A stretch of DNA of 64,000 nucleotides from Bifidobacterium eulemuris (GTDB lineage Bacteria; Actinomycetota; Actinomycetes; Actinomycetales; Bifidobacteriaceae): positions 434,001 to 498,000 of the forward strand of contig NZ_CP062938.1 of assembly GCF_014898155.1 (NCBI RefSeq), read 5' to 3'. Below are positions 8,851 through 17,253 of this stretch, one piece after another; the first letter of the stretch is position 1; the number at the start of each line of letters is the position of its first letter. A program made the position numbers and the translations under genes. The notes beneath the pieces were generated by a model, which saw only the letters and a list, made by a program, of their open reading frames with translations, did no database searches and was not told the DNA's origin.

Positions 8851-9519
8851 ATGAGAAGCAAACATCTGATGACATGTCTCGCGATCGCGGCGTCGCTGAT
8901 CGCGGTGTTCACCGGCGCATGGTTCGCAGCCCAAACGGACACGACGATTCCGCAGGCCACATATTCCGAACAACAGTGGAATCTCATCGTCGTGAACCGA
9001 TGGAACGCCATCCCCGACGACTATCCCACGCCGACCCTGACCGAACTGGATAACGGCGAACGCGTCGACGCGCGCATCTACGAGGATCTGCAACGCATGT
9101 TCGATGCGATGCGGGCGGATGGACTCGACCCGGAGGTCACCGCCGGATTCCGCACGCGCAAGGTGCAGCGGCAACTGATGGACGAGAAGATCGCCGAATA
9201 CCGCGAACAGGGACTGTCCTCGAAGGACGCGAAGGAGCAGGCCGAGCAGTGGGTGGCGATTCCCGGCACCAGCGAGCATGAGATCGGCTTGGCGGTCGAT
9301 ATCAACACGCGCAATTCCACCGGTGCCGCCGACAGTCAGGACGTGTATGCATGGCTGGCCGACAACGCCTGGCAATACGGGTTCATCCTGCGCTATCCGA
9401 GTGATAAGACCGACATCACCGGCAATATGTACGAGCCATGGCATTACCGGTACGTGGGAATCGACGCCGCGTACGCCATGCACGGCACCGGCCAATGTTT
9501 GGAGGAATACACGCGATAG
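8851..9519 (+). CDS. D-alanyl-D-alanine carboxypeptidase, VanY/M15B type, membrane-anchored
   Basis: The 222-residue protein has an N-terminal hydrophobic anchor (residues 6-27) and an M15 metallopeptidase domain. The zinc ligands and catalytic residues are in SEHEIGLAVD (H143, D150) and EPWHYRY (E195, H198). Family members trim the terminal D-Ala from peptidoglycan pentapeptides outside the membrane. A GTG at 8842 in the same frame is an alternative start; ATG at 8851 fits GGTGGCGGAT better. An OmpR-type regulator and a kinase follow on the same strand, an arrangement like the vanY-vanR-vanS part of glycopeptide-resistance clusters, but no vanH, vanA or vanX is present. Confidence 0.88.
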   Translation: MRSKHLMTCLAIAASLIAVFTGAWFAAQTDTTIPQATYSEQQWNLIVVNRWNAIPDDYPTPTLTELDNGERVDARIYEDLQRMFDAMRADGLDPEVTAGFRTRKVQRQLMDEKIAEYREQGLSSKDAKEQAEQWVAIPGTSEHEIGLAVDINTRNSTGAADSQDVYAWLADNAWQYGFILRYPSDKTDITGNMYEPWHYRYVGIDAAYAMHGTGQCLEEYTR

Positions 9520-9624
9520 GTGCCAACGTTCATGGATTCTTCATCATTCGCCGCCTGTGTCGTGTTCGGAAGACCGCTCGAATCGATTAGCGTGGAGGTC
9601 GGATGTCGAGGGAAAGGAACGACG

Positions 9625-10410
9625 ATGGGATGCCAGTCCAGCGAGGTCGCCACGGGAGGCGCAAACGGCGCGACCATACTGGTCGTGGATGACGAGCGGG
9701 AGATCGCCGATCTGGTCGCGCTGTATCTGGAAGCGGAGGGGTTTGCGCCTCAGGTGCGCTATGATGCCGAGACCGCATTGGCCGCCATCGCGCAACGTCC
9801 GTTCGATCTGGCGGTGCTGGACGTGATGCTGCCGGTCGTCAACGGCTTCCAACTCTGCCGTGAGATCCGCAGACACCACACGTATCCGGTGATCATGCTC
9901 ACCGCCAAGGACGCCGAGGTCGATAAAATCGCCGGACTGAATTTCGGCGCGGACGATTATCTCACCAAGCCGTTCCGCCCGTTGGAGCTGGTCGCCCGGG
10001 TCAAGGCGCAGCTGCGTCGACGTCGGCAATACGATGCCGGATTGCGGGCTGGTCCCATGCCGGGCGATGCCGTCTCGATGGCCTCCCGAACGGGCGCGTC
10101 CGTCGCTTCCGTCGTACTGTCGTATCGGGGGCTTGAGCTCAACGCGCTCACGCATGAATGCACGGTGGATGGTGATCCGGTGCAGCTGACGCCCACCGAG
10201 TTCGCGATCGCGCGCGTGCTGTTGGAGCGTCTCGGACAGCCGGTGAGTTCGGAGGAGATGTTCCACGAGCTGTGGGGCGACGAAACCTATATCAAAACCA
10301 GCAACACGATCAGCGTGCATGTGCGCCATCTGCGCGAGAAGTTAGGAGACAACGTTGACAAGCCGACCTATATCCGCACCGTATGGGGCATCGGATACAA
10401 AATCGGGTGA
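9625..10410 (+). CDS. Response regulator, OmpR/PhoB family (VanR-like)
   Basis: I start at 9625 because GAGGGAAAGGAAC precedes that ATG; the open frame reaches back to 9520 without a recognisable domain. The 261-residue protein has a receiver (VDDEREIA, phospho-acceptor Asp66 in AVLDVMLP, Lys114 in YLTKPFRP) and a winged-helix output domain (LTPTEFAIARVLLERLGQPVSS, then SVHVRHLREKL). Between the domains is an unusually long linker, about residues 130-165. It pairs with the adjoining kinase and probably controls the VanY-like gene. Confidence 0.92.
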   Translation: MGCQSSEVATGGANGATILVVDDEREIADLVALYLEAEGFAPQVRYDAETALAAIAQRPFDLAVLDVMLPVVNGFQLCREIRRHHTYPVIMLTAKDAEVDKIAGLNFGADDYLTKPFRPLELVARVKAQLRRRRQYDAGLRAGPMPGDAVSMASRTGASVASVVLSYRGLELNALTHECTVDGDPVQLTPTEFAIARVLLERLGQPVSSEEMFHELWGDETYIKTSNTISVHVRHLREKLGDNVDKPTYIRTVWGIGYKIG

Positions 10411-10411
10411 G

Positions 10412-11683
10412 ATGCTCGTCGGATATGACGTCCGCCCCTATCCGCCCTCCACGGGCGGCGGCGCGGCGCGTCCATCCCGTATGGATGGAACTTCCCAGGA
10501 CGACCGCCCCGGCCATCAGGAGGGGACCCGCCTGGCGCAGGGCATGCTGCTGCGCGTCGCCGTCATGCTCGCCGTGGCGGTGGCCGCCGTCGGATTCTTC
10601 GCGCTCACGTGGGATTCCGACACGCTGTACAACGTTCTGGTCCTGTCGCTGGGCATGTCCGACGAACAGGCGCTGGGACTGCTCGCGCTGATGCGCAACA
10701 ACTCGCTGCCGTTGCTGATAGCCGTCGCGGCCCTGGTGCTGTTCGTCGGCTACCACGCGTCGTTGAAACCGTATTGCGTGCGCTACTTCAGCGCATTGTC
10801 CCACGGCATCGACGCGCTGACGGACAGCGGCCGGACCGACATCGCACTGCCTGCGAAGATGGCGCAGACCGAAGCCAAGCTCAACCAGGTCAAACACGAG
10901 CTGGAACGGCGGGATATGGAGGCGCGGCTCGCCGAACAGCGCAAAAACGATCTGGTCATGTATCTCGCGCACGACATCCGCACGCCGTTGACCTCGGTGA
11001 TCGGCTATCTGAGCCTGCTCGACGAGGTGCCGGACATGCCCGACGCGCAGCGCCGCAAATATATCGGCATCGCCCTGCGCAAGGCGCAACGGCTGGATAC
11101 GCTCACCGACGAATTCTTCGACATCACGCGATACAACATGCAGACCATCGCCTTGGACCGACAGCGGCTCGATCTGACGACACTGCTCATGCAGCTGAGC
11201 GAGGAGTTCCATCCGCAACTGGAGGAGCATGGCAATACGGTACGGCTGGATCTGCCGCAGCGGCTTGAGGTCGACGCCGACGCGCAGAAGCTGGCGCGCG
11301 TGTTCAACAATCTGTTGCGCAACGCGATCTCCTACGGCACGCGGGGCACCGACATCGCCATCCAAGCGTGGGACGACCCCGACCAAGGGATGGCCTGCGT
11401 GTCGGTGTCGAGCGTCGGACGGACGATTTCGCCGGACAAACTGACGCGCATCTTCGACAAATTCTATCGCCTTGACGACTCGCGCGGCAGCTCGTCCGGA
11501 GGTTCCGGGCTGGGCCTGGCCATCGCCAAACAGATCGTGGAGCTGCATGGCGGCGCGATCGGAGCGTCCAGCGTCGACGGGACCACCACATTCGTGGTGT
11601 CGCTGCCGACCGGTGTCGCACGGCAGGCCGACCCGATCGCGTCCGTGCGACCCCCGAGCGGCTTCGAAACGCACACGAAATGA
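10412..11683 (+). CDS. Sensor histidine kinase (VanS-like)
   Basis: The protein has two membrane helices (about residues 45-65 and 98-115), a short extracellular loop of about 30 residues, a HAMP-like stretch, and a HisKA domain with YLAHDIRTPLTSVIGYL (phospho-acceptor near His187). The ATPase domain shows FNNLLRNAISYG and GGSGLGLAIAKQIVE. The ATG at 10412 lies 1 bp after the regulator's stop. A TTG at 10355, inside the regulator gene and preceded by TAGGAGA, and an ATG at 10481 are alternatives. The last 69 bp are repeated in diverged form upstream of the vanY gene. Confidence 0.88.
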   Translation: MLVGYDVRPYPPSTGGGAARPSRMDGTSQDDRPGHQEGTRLAQGMLLRVAVMLAVAVAAVGFFALTWDSDTLYNVLVLSLGMSDEQALGLLALMRNNSLPLLIAVAALVLFVGYHASLKPYCVRYFSALSHGIDALTDSGRTDIALPAKMAQTEAKLNQVKHELERRDMEARLAEQRKNDLVMYLAHDIRTPLTSVIGYLSLLDEVPDMPDAQRRKYIGIALRKAQRLDTLTDEFFDITRYNMQTIALDRQRLDLTTLLMQLSEEFHPQLEEHGNTVRLDLPQRLEVDADAQKLARVFNNLLRNAISYGTRGTDIAIQAWDDPDQGMACVSVSSVGRTISPDKLTRIFDKFYRLDDSRGSSSGGSGLGLAIAKQIVELHGGAIGASSVDGTTTFVVSLPTGVARQADPIASVRPPSGFETHTK

Positions 11684-11753
11684 TGAAAAACGCCGGAAAT
11701 CCGCCGATCAGGCGTGTGAGGTCATGTGCGATTGGTGTTCGGAAAAGTCGCAC
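11615..11753 (+). repeat. Right-hand copy of the 139-bp repeat flanking the vanY module
   Basis: This copy overlaps the last 23 codons of the kinase and the following 70 bp. It aligns ungapped to 8602-8740, with the best agreement at the two ends and in the stretch around GTGTGAGGTCATGTG. The offset between copies is 3013 bp. Confidence 0.6.
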
Positions 11754-11787
11754 AAGTCGGCCGACGGGAGGGCTTCGTGCGAAGACG

Positions 11788-12966
11788 TCACCGCTCCTTG
11801 GCCGCCAGCTGTCCGCAGGCGCCGTCGATATCCTGGCCGCGGGTGTCGCGTAGGGTGGCGGTGATGCCGGCGGCATGTAGAATCTCCAGGAACCGCGCCT
11901 CATCCTCCGGTTTGGAGGCGGTCCATTTCGATCCCTCGATCGGATTGAGCGGGATCGGGTTGACGTGCGCCCAGTTGTCGCCGTAATGGTTGAGTCGCCT
12001 GGCCAATAGCCGCGCATGTTCGGCCTGGTCGTTGATGCCGCGCATCAGCGCGTATTCGATGCTCACGCGGCGTTTGGAGGCCAACCAGTAGTCGTGCGCG
12101 GCGTCAAGCACCTGCGTGGTATTGAAGCGCTTGTTCATCGGCACGAGTTCGTCGCGCAGCTCGTCGCTCGGTGCGTGCAGCGAGACGGCCAGACGCACCG
12201 GAATGCCCTCGGCGGTGAGTTTCTTGATGCCGGGAACCACGCCGACGGTGGAGACGGTGATGTTGCGCGCGGAGATGCCGAATCCCTCCGGCGGCATGGC
12301 GGAGATCTGACGCACTGCGGACAGCACGGACCTGTAGTTGCCCATCGGCTCGCCCATGCCCATGAACACGATGTTGCTCAAGCGTCCCGGCCCGCCCGCG
12401 ACCTCGCCGTCGCGCATCATCATGGCGGCGACGCGCACCTGTTCCAGGATCTCGCCGGTGGACATGTTGCGGGTGAGTCCCAGCTGGCCGGTGGCGCAGA
12501 ACGGGCATCCCATGCCGCAGCCGACCTGCGAGGAGATACACAGCGTGGTGCGCGTCGGGTAGCGCATGAGAACGGATTCGATCAGCGAGCCGTCGAACAG
12601 CTTCCACAGGGTTTTGATGGTGGTGCCCTCGTCGGCCACCTGACGGGTGACCTCGGTGATGAGTTCGGGGAAGAACGCGGCGGCCGCCTCCTCGCGCTTA
12701 GACGCGGGGAAATCGGTGAATTCGGCGGCGTTCACATCGAAGTGGCCGTAATAGTGGTTCGCGAGCTGTTTGACGCGGAATTTCGGCAGGCCGAGCTTTT
12801 TCGCCGTCTCGACGCGCTCGTCCTCGGTCATGTCGGCGAAATGCACGGGCGGCTTGCCGCGCCGCGCATGGTCTTTGGAGAGCACGTCGCGGAACGCGCC
12901 GGAGGTGCCGCCAGGGGTGATGCCGGTTTCAGGCTGTTCGGTGGTGGAAATGGTGGTTTCGCTCAT
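11788..12966 (-). CDS. rlmN: 23S rRNA (adenine2503-C2)-methyltransferase / tRNA methyltransferase
   Basis: The 392-residue radical-SAM enzyme has the cluster motif CGMGCPFCATG (CX3CX2C), the SAM-binding GMGEPMGNY and the C-terminal VNPIPLNPIEGS. An N-terminal accessory domain (LPKFRVKQLANHYYG) matches RlmN. It methylates A2503 of 23S rRNA and A37 of some tRNAs. The frame stays open to 13113 through repeat sequence; ATG at 12966 (MSETTIST) is taken as the start. It is the last gene of the minus-strand series pyrH-frr-cdsA-rlmN. Confidence 0.94.
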   Translation of the reverse strand: MSETTISTTEQPETGITPGGTSGAFRDVLSKDHARRGKPPVHFADMTEDERVETAKKLGLPKFRVKQLANHYYGHFDVNAAEFTDFPASKREEAAAAFFPELITEVTRQVADEGTTIKTLWKLFDGSLIESVLMRYPTRTTLCISSQVGCGMGCPFCATGQLGLTRNMSTGEILEQVRVAAMMMRDGEVAGGPGRLSNIVFMGMGEPMGNYRSVLSAVRQISAMPPEGFGISARNITVSTVGVVPGIKKLTAEGIPVRLAVSLHAPSDELRDELVPMNKRFNTTQVLDAAHDYWLASKRRVSIEYALMRGINDQAEHARLLARRLNHYGDNWAHVNPIPLNPIEGSKWTASKPEDEARFLEILHAAGITATLRDTRGQDIDGACGQLAAKER

Positions 12967-12984
12967 AGTGCCTCTTGACGATGG

Positions 12985-13117
12985 TTGGGATCCCTCGACT
13001 GCGCTCGGGATGACGGTGGTAGCTACGTTCGGGATGACGGTGGTGACTGCGCTCGGGATACGTTGGTGATGATTATTCGTCATGCTGAGCGGAGCGTAGC
13101 GAAGTCGAAGCATCTCC
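12985..13117. repeat. Second cluster of GTCAT-type intergenic repeats
   Basis: Between cdsA and rlmN there are an inverted pair (about 12990-13015 and 13078-13117) and, between them, tandem GGGATGACGGTGGT units at about 13006, 13031 and 13060. The unit is the same family as at 4529-4703. Because rlmN is read through this gap, the repeats would be in the upstream leader of rlmN mRNA. Confidence 0.65.
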
Positions 13118-13158
13118 GCAGGCTGACATTGGTAACTCGCGTGGAATAACGGAAACGC

Positions 13159-14142
13159 TCACAGACCGGTCACCCACAGCAGCGCGCACATGAAGGGCGC
13201 GCTCATCAGGATGGAATCGACGCGGTCCATCACACCGCCGTGCCCTTTGAGCAGATGGCCCATGTCTTTGAGGCCCAGATCCCTTTTGATCATGGACGCG
13301 CACAGGTCGCCGAAGGTGCCCACCGCACCCACCAGCACGCCGGCGACGATGGGAACCCACCAGCGGGTGGCCCACACGTCCGCGTCATAGGTGCAGAAGA
13401 ACACGGCGAACGCGCCCACCATGGCGAACAGCATCGATCCGGCCAGTCCCTCCCAGGATTTCTTGGGGGAAATACGCGGCGAGAGTTTGTGCTTGCCCAA
13501 CCATGCGCCGGCGAACAGGCCGCCGGTGTCGGAAAGCGCGGGCAGGAACACCAGCATGATCGCGTGGGCGACGGGATGCTCCCCCGGCAGCGAGATCACG
13601 ATGCAGGAGGCGAGCAGCGGAATGTACAGGACGGTGAGGATGGAGACCGCCACATGCGACAGTCGGCTATGCCACTGCTCTCCCCCGTCGTGGTTGAAGG
13701 AGGATTCCAGACGCGCGCCGGCTTCGGTTTGGGAGAGTTTTCCGGCCACCGCAAGCGACAGGCGGTTGCCGAAGCTCAGTTTGGCGGTGGCGGCCAGAGA
13801 GACCAGCATCAGCGACATCAGCACGCACAACGCCGCCGCCTCGAGATGATATGGGGAGTAATAGGTGGCGAACAGGGTGACCGACGAGCACACCCACAGC
13901 ATGACCACAGGAATGTGCAGGCCGACGGTGGCGAAGTCGACGCGCAGCTCCCACAAGGCGAGGATCATGAACACGACGATCAGCGCCACGAACAGGTCGA
14001 TGCTGATCAGCAGACAGGCGAGGATCAATATGACAAGGGCCGCGCCGGTGGCGATCGCCTGCGGCATATTGCGTCCGGTCTTCTTGTTGATGTTGTCGAG
14101 CGTCTCCTCGGCGTTCCTCTCCAACTGTTCGTTGCGTTCCAT
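13159..14142 (-). CDS. cdsA: Phosphatidate cytidylyltransferase
   Basis: The 327-residue membrane protein has about eight helices and the CDS signature near its C-terminus (SMIKRDLGLKDMGHLLKGHGGVMDRVDS). It makes CDP-diacylglycerol from phosphatidate and CTP for phospholipid synthesis. I chose the ATG at 14142 because GGAGG lies 5 bp before it; an ATG at 14157 and a TTG at 14163 in the same frame lack a good ribosome site. The soluble N-terminal region (MERNEQLERNAEETLDNINK) is a short coiled-coil-like extension seen in actinobacterial CdsA. Confidence 0.93.
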   Translation of the reverse strand: MERNEQLERNAEETLDNINKKTGRNMPQAIATGAALVILILACLLISIDLFVALIVVFMILALWELRVDFATVGLHIPVVMLWVCSSVTLFATYYSPYHLEAAALCVLMSLMLVSLAATAKLSFGNRLSLAVAGKLSQTEAGARLESSFNHDGGEQWHSRLSHVAVSILTVLYIPLLASCIVISLPGEHPVAHAIMLVFLPALSDTGGLFAGAWLGKHKLSPRISPKKSWEGLAGSMLFAMVGAFAVFFCTYDADVWATRWWVPIVAGVLVGAVGTFGDLCASMIKRDLGLKDMGHLLKGHGGVMDRVDSILMSAPFMCALLWVTGL

Positions 14143-14180
14143 CAGGTCCTCCAGCATCGTCAATCTGTGACCACTATAGC

Positions 14181-14233
14181 GTGAGGCTGGGCGTTAGCAG
14201 GATTCTTTCGTCCTGTCGCGCGCCCAGCCTCAC
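14181..14233 (-). terminator. Large hairpin between frr and cdsA
   Basis: A 13-bp perfect outer stem (GTGAGGCTGGGCG with CGCCCAGCCTCAC) encloses a 27-base loop that holds a further 5-bp stem (CAGGA/TCCTG). It sits 79 bp after the frr stop and 39 bp before the chosen cdsA start. There is no U-run on the minus strand, so it may attenuate or protect the transcript rather than end it. Confidence 0.55.
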
Positions 14234-14311
14234 ACCTATTCGGAAGGTCCGACCCTCAAAAACCGTCAGAGGACTCGCCATCGTCCGGTTATCGAGAAAG
14301 GATGGCCTGTC

Positions 14312-14866
14312 TCAGACCTCCATGATCTCCTTCTGCTTGGCTTCCAGCAGCGCGTCGATCTCGTCGGTGATCTGCTTGGTGACCTTGTCGAGATCCTTGA
14401 GCAGACGGTCGCCCTCATCCTCGCCCATATCGCCGTCCTTGACGGACTTGTCGATGGTTTCCTTGGCCTTGCGGCGGATGTTGCGCACCGCCACCTTGCC
14501 GTCTTCGGCCTTGGTCTTGGCGAGCTTGACGTATTCCTTGCGACGCTCCTCGGTGAGTTCCGGCATGGTCAGGCGGATCACATTGCCGTCGCGGTTCGGA
14601 CTCACGCCGAGGTCGGAGTTGCGGATCGCCTTCTCGACCGCCGCGGCCTGGGAGGCATCGAACGGGGTGACTGCGAGGGTGCGCGGTTCGGGCACGCCGA
14701 TGGAGGCGACGGCCTTGATCGGCGTGGGTGAACCGTAGTAGTCCACCATGATGCCGTTGAGCAGCGCCGGGTTGGCGCGGCCGGTGCGGATGCCGGCGAA
14801 GTTGTCCTTGGTGTTTTCGATGGTTTTGGCCATCTGGTCCTTGGCCTGATCGATGAGGGTTGCCAT
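14312..14866 (-). CDS. frr: Ribosome recycling factor
   Basis: The 184-residue protein is the usual RRF length and contains GIRTGRANPALLNGI, VDYYGSPTPIKAVASIGVPEPRTLAV and ERRKEYVKLAKTKAEDGKVAVRN-like segments spread along the chain. It splits post-termination ribosomes together with EF-G. It follows pyrH by 68 bp on the same strand, a standard arrangement; AAAGGAGCAACAC precedes the ATG. Confidence 0.97.
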   Translation of the reverse strand: MATLIDQAKDQMAKTIENTKDNFAGIRTGRANPALLNGIMVDYYGSPTPIKAVASIGVPEPRTLAVTPFDASQAAAVEKAIRNSDLGVSPNRDGNVIRLTMPELTEERRKEYVKLAKTKAEDGKVAVRNIRRKAKETIDKSVKDGDMGEDEGDRLLKDLDKVTKQITDEIDALLEAKQKEIMEV

Positions 14867-14934
14867 GTGTTGCTCCTTTGTGGATGTGCGGTTCTGCTGT
14901 GAACGCTGGTTGGTTTATCTGGTGGCGGATTGGG

Positions 14935-15684
14935 TCATTCGGCCACGCGCGATTCGGCGGTGGAGACGAGGGTGCCGATCTCCTCGCCGACGAGGGCGCG
15001 GGTCACGTTGCCTTCGCCTTCGAGTCCGAAGACGCGGATGTGCTGCTTGTTGTCGCGGGCCATCGACAGGGCGGAGGCGTCCATGACGGCGAGATTGTCG
15101 ACGAGGGCGCGGTTGTAGCTCAAGGTTTCGAAGCGTTTGGCGCTTGCATCCTTGCGCGGGTCGGCGGTGTAGACGCCATCGACGCCGTTCTTGCCCATCA
15201 GCACCTCGTCGCAGTGGATTTCGAGCGAACGCTGGATGGAGACCGTGTCGGTGGAGAAGTACGGCATACCGGCGCCGGCGCCGAAGATCACCACACGGCC
15301 CTTCTCGAGATGACGGATGGCTTTGAGCGGGATGTACGGCTCGGCGACCTGGCCCATGGTGATGGCGGTCTGCACGCGGGTGGCCTGCCCCTCCTGCTCC
15401 AGGAAATCCTGCAGCGCGAGGCAGTTCATCACCGTGCCGAGCATGCCCATGTAGTCGCCGCGGGAGCGGTCGATGCCGGCCTGCTGGAGTTCCGCGCCGC
15501 GGAAGAAGTTGCCGCCGCCGACCACGATCGCGACCTCGACTCCTTGCCGTACTGCGGGAACGATCTCCTCGGCGATGCGGCGGATCACATGCGTGTCGAT
15601 ACCGACCCTGCCGCCGCCGAACGCTTCGCCGGACAGTTTGAGCAGAACCCTGCGGGGCTTGTCTCCTGCGTCTTCGCCAGTCAT
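14935..15684 (-). CDS. pyrH: UMP kinase
   Basis: The 249-residue protein is a bacterial UMP kinase of the amino-acid kinase fold: [13 protein letters not shown] at the N-terminus, [10 protein letters not shown], the [16 protein letters not shown] helix and [13 protein letters not shown]. It phosphorylates UMP to UDP. In most bacteria pyrH follows rpsB-tsf; here those genes lie almost 10 kb away, so pyrH must use a promoter in the 15685-15807 stretch or read-through from the glycosylase gene. Confidence 0.96.
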   Translation of the reverse strand: MTGEDAGDKPRRVLLKLSGEAFGGGRVGIDTHVIRRIAEEIVPAVRQGVEVAIVVGGGNFFRGAELQQAGIDRSRGDYMGMLGTVMNCLALQDFLEQEGQATRVQTAITMGQVAEPYIPLKAIRHLEKGRVVIFGAGAGMPYFSTDTVSIQRSLEIHCDEVLMGKNGVDGVYTADPRKDASAKRFETLSYNRALVDNLAVMDASALSMARDNKQHIRVFGLEGEGNVTRALVGEEIGTLVSTAESRVAE

Positions 15685-15807
15685 ACGTTGCCTTTCTCTT
15701 GAGGCTCAGGAATTACCGATTTCCAAGCATATCGGCTATTCGCGACGGCCGTCCGCACGACGCGCACACGACGGCTACGGCGCCGCTGCGTGTTCCACCG
15801 CATCGCC

Positions 15808-16008
15808 TCACCTTCCATATGCATCGATCATGGAAGCGAAATCCAAGTCCCGTCGTCTACGCGACTCCGCATCGTCAAGGCTCCAACAATCGCGATAGTC
15901 GACATCGATTTCGCCGGCAGCAAACCGGCTCAGTAGCGCGTCGCGTTCGCGGCGCAGCCGCTCGATTATCGACTCATGTTGCTCACCATATCGTTCATTG
16001 TTCCACAA
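15808..16008 (-). CDS. Possible small protein, unrecognised
   Basis: A 66-codon frame starting with TTG (a weak GGACGG before it) encodes a charged, helix-prone sequence (IIERLRRERDALLSRFAAG) followed by EIDVDYRDCWSLDDAESRRR. It follows the glycosylase gene by 33 bp on the same strand. The composition is more protein-like than a chance frame, and short antitoxins can look like this, but I recognise no family. The rest of the 15685-16041 gap holds nothing else I can support. Confidence 0.35.
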   Translation of the reverse strand: MWNNERYGEQHESIIERLRRERDALLSRFAAGEIDVDYRDCWSLDDAESRRRRDLDFASMIDAYGR

Positions 16009-16041
16009 CCGTCCGCTTTGCCGAAAGACACGACGATCCCT

Positions 16042-16638
16042 TCAACGTGTTTGCGATGCCCGGTCCGTGCGGAAAGAACAATCGGCCACGAGCCGATAGG
16101 ATTCGACCAGCTGGTCGAGCCGTATGGAGGCGTTGGCGGAGCTTGTCGAGGGCAGTATGGTCATCGGCAAATCTTCGTAGCCCGCTTCGATCAACGCCGG
16201 CACGCAAAGTTTTCGGTACAGTTGCCCCGCTTTGGCACCTGTGGCGAACACATGGGCGATACTCGACCGCGAGACGACGGAGGCGATGTCGTTGGGCACC
16301 GCGTTGCGGATGCTTGCGTCACTGGCGCCTGCGATGTCGCAGGAGGCGACCACATCCCACAATGCGACATGATGACTGATCGCGAACCGTCGCCGCGCCT
16401 CGACCAGCGCTTCTTCCGTCATCGCTTTGTCAGGGTCGAGGCAGGAGTCATCATCGAACACCGCCGCCATCACGGGCCAGAACCTGTTGTGCGGATGCCC
16501 GTAATAGAACCGCATCTGTCGTGATTTGGGGCTTGGCATGGATCCCAGCACCAGTACGCCCGAGTCGGCATCCCATACCGGACCGAACCCATGTTCCACA
16601 TGTTCGAGCCGGTCGACAGTCAGTCGGCAACGTCCCAA
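16042..16638 (-). CDS. DNA-deoxyinosine glycosylase, UDG superfamily
   Basis: The 198-residue protein shows LVLGSMPSPKSRQMRFYYGHPHNRFWPVM, the entry motif of the Mug/HDG group of uracil-DNA glycosylases, then HHVALWDVVASCDIAGASDASI and the second motif LPSTSSANAS. Family-6 enzymes excise hypoxanthine (deaminated adenine) from DNA. The start at 16638 gives a normal length; no other repair gene is adjacent. It is the gene nearest pyrH in the accessory region. Confidence 0.82.
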   Translation of the reverse strand: MGRCRLTVDRLEHVEHGFGPVWDADSGVLVLGSMPSPKSRQMRFYYGHPHNRFWPVMAAVFDDDSCLDPDKAMTEEALVEARRRFAISHHVALWDVVASCDIAGASDASIRNAVPNDIASVVSRSSIAHVFATGAKAGQLYRKLCVPALIEAGYEDLPMTILPSTSSANASIRLDQLVESYRLVADCSFRTDRASQTR

Positions 16639-16784
16639 CGACGACTCCTTTCAATCGATTCCAAAAGTCCCAGCGACGTCTCATACAATCCGTGAATCGT
16701 TATGGTCGTCACATCGCTCATGTCTCCACACGATCGTCGCCTGGCTTAGAGCAACTGTGTCCAGTTTCGAAAAACAATTCTCGA

Positions 16785-16988
16785 TTACCGCACGTCCTTC
16801 ATAAGAGCTTTGCGCAACTGGGAAAGTTCGTTTTCGGAAACACCCCAGTTATGCACGACATGGTATGAGGGATAATCGAAAAGCACAGTGGCCAAATCAG
16901 CTTGCCGCTCACAAATCATACGATGGTTGACGGGGTTGAAATACACGTCGAACCCTTCGACATGCCCACGCGCACGCAAATCAGTCAT
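16785..16988 (-). CDS. Small unrecognised protein, third gene of the DUF4160 cluster
   Basis: I start at 16988, where the ATG overlaps the stop of the DUF4160 gene by 8 bp (ATGACTGA). The 67-residue product (MTDLRARGHVEGFDVYFNP...) has no domain I recognise. The tight overlap implies co-translation with DUF4160. It could be an antitoxin-like or partner protein, but that is only context. The surrounding DNA is visibly richer in A and T than the neighbouring conserved genes. Confidence 0.5.
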   Translation of the reverse strand: MTDLRARGHVEGFDVYFNPVNHRMICERQADLATVLFDYPSYHVVHNWGVSENELSQLRKALMKDVR

Positions 16989-17253
16989 AGAAGCGGACAT
17001 AGCCGAACATCTCCTGCCATGCCATGACAATACTGGGCGAGACGGAACGAAGGAACTCTGCGATGCCGCGCAACTCCTTTGTTGTCATATCCGAACATTC
17101 TTTCTCCAACTACACATCGCCATTTTCGAGGATCCAGAATTTCGCCGCGGACGGAGATTGTCTGCCACGAGCCACGTGCACGTGAATAGGCTCGTCATTT
17201 TCATTCGCCCAAAAATAAACGAGAAAACCACTGATTCTATACAGCCCAGGCAT
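16981..17253 (-). pseudogene. DUF4160 family gene interrupted by an in-frame amber codon
   Basis: From ATG 17253 (GGGGGAG 6 bp before it) the frame encodes 47 residues, MPGLYRISGFLVYFW followed by a PIHVHVARG motif, then meets TAG at 17112-17110. The same frame continues without another stop for 42 codons (LEKECSDMTTKELRGIAEFL and a WQEMFGYVRF end) to TGA at 16983-16981. Together the two parts make a 90-codon protein with the shape and length of DUF4160 (PF13711): an N-terminal beta region with the PxHxH motif and a C-terminal helix pair. One base change would explain the break. Read-through or a sequencing error cannot be excluded. Confidence 0.75.

Noticed and set aside
15685..15807. Attachment site at the pyrH edge of the accessory block
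   Set aside because: No matching direct repeat was seen near 25340-25435, and no integrase gene is present.
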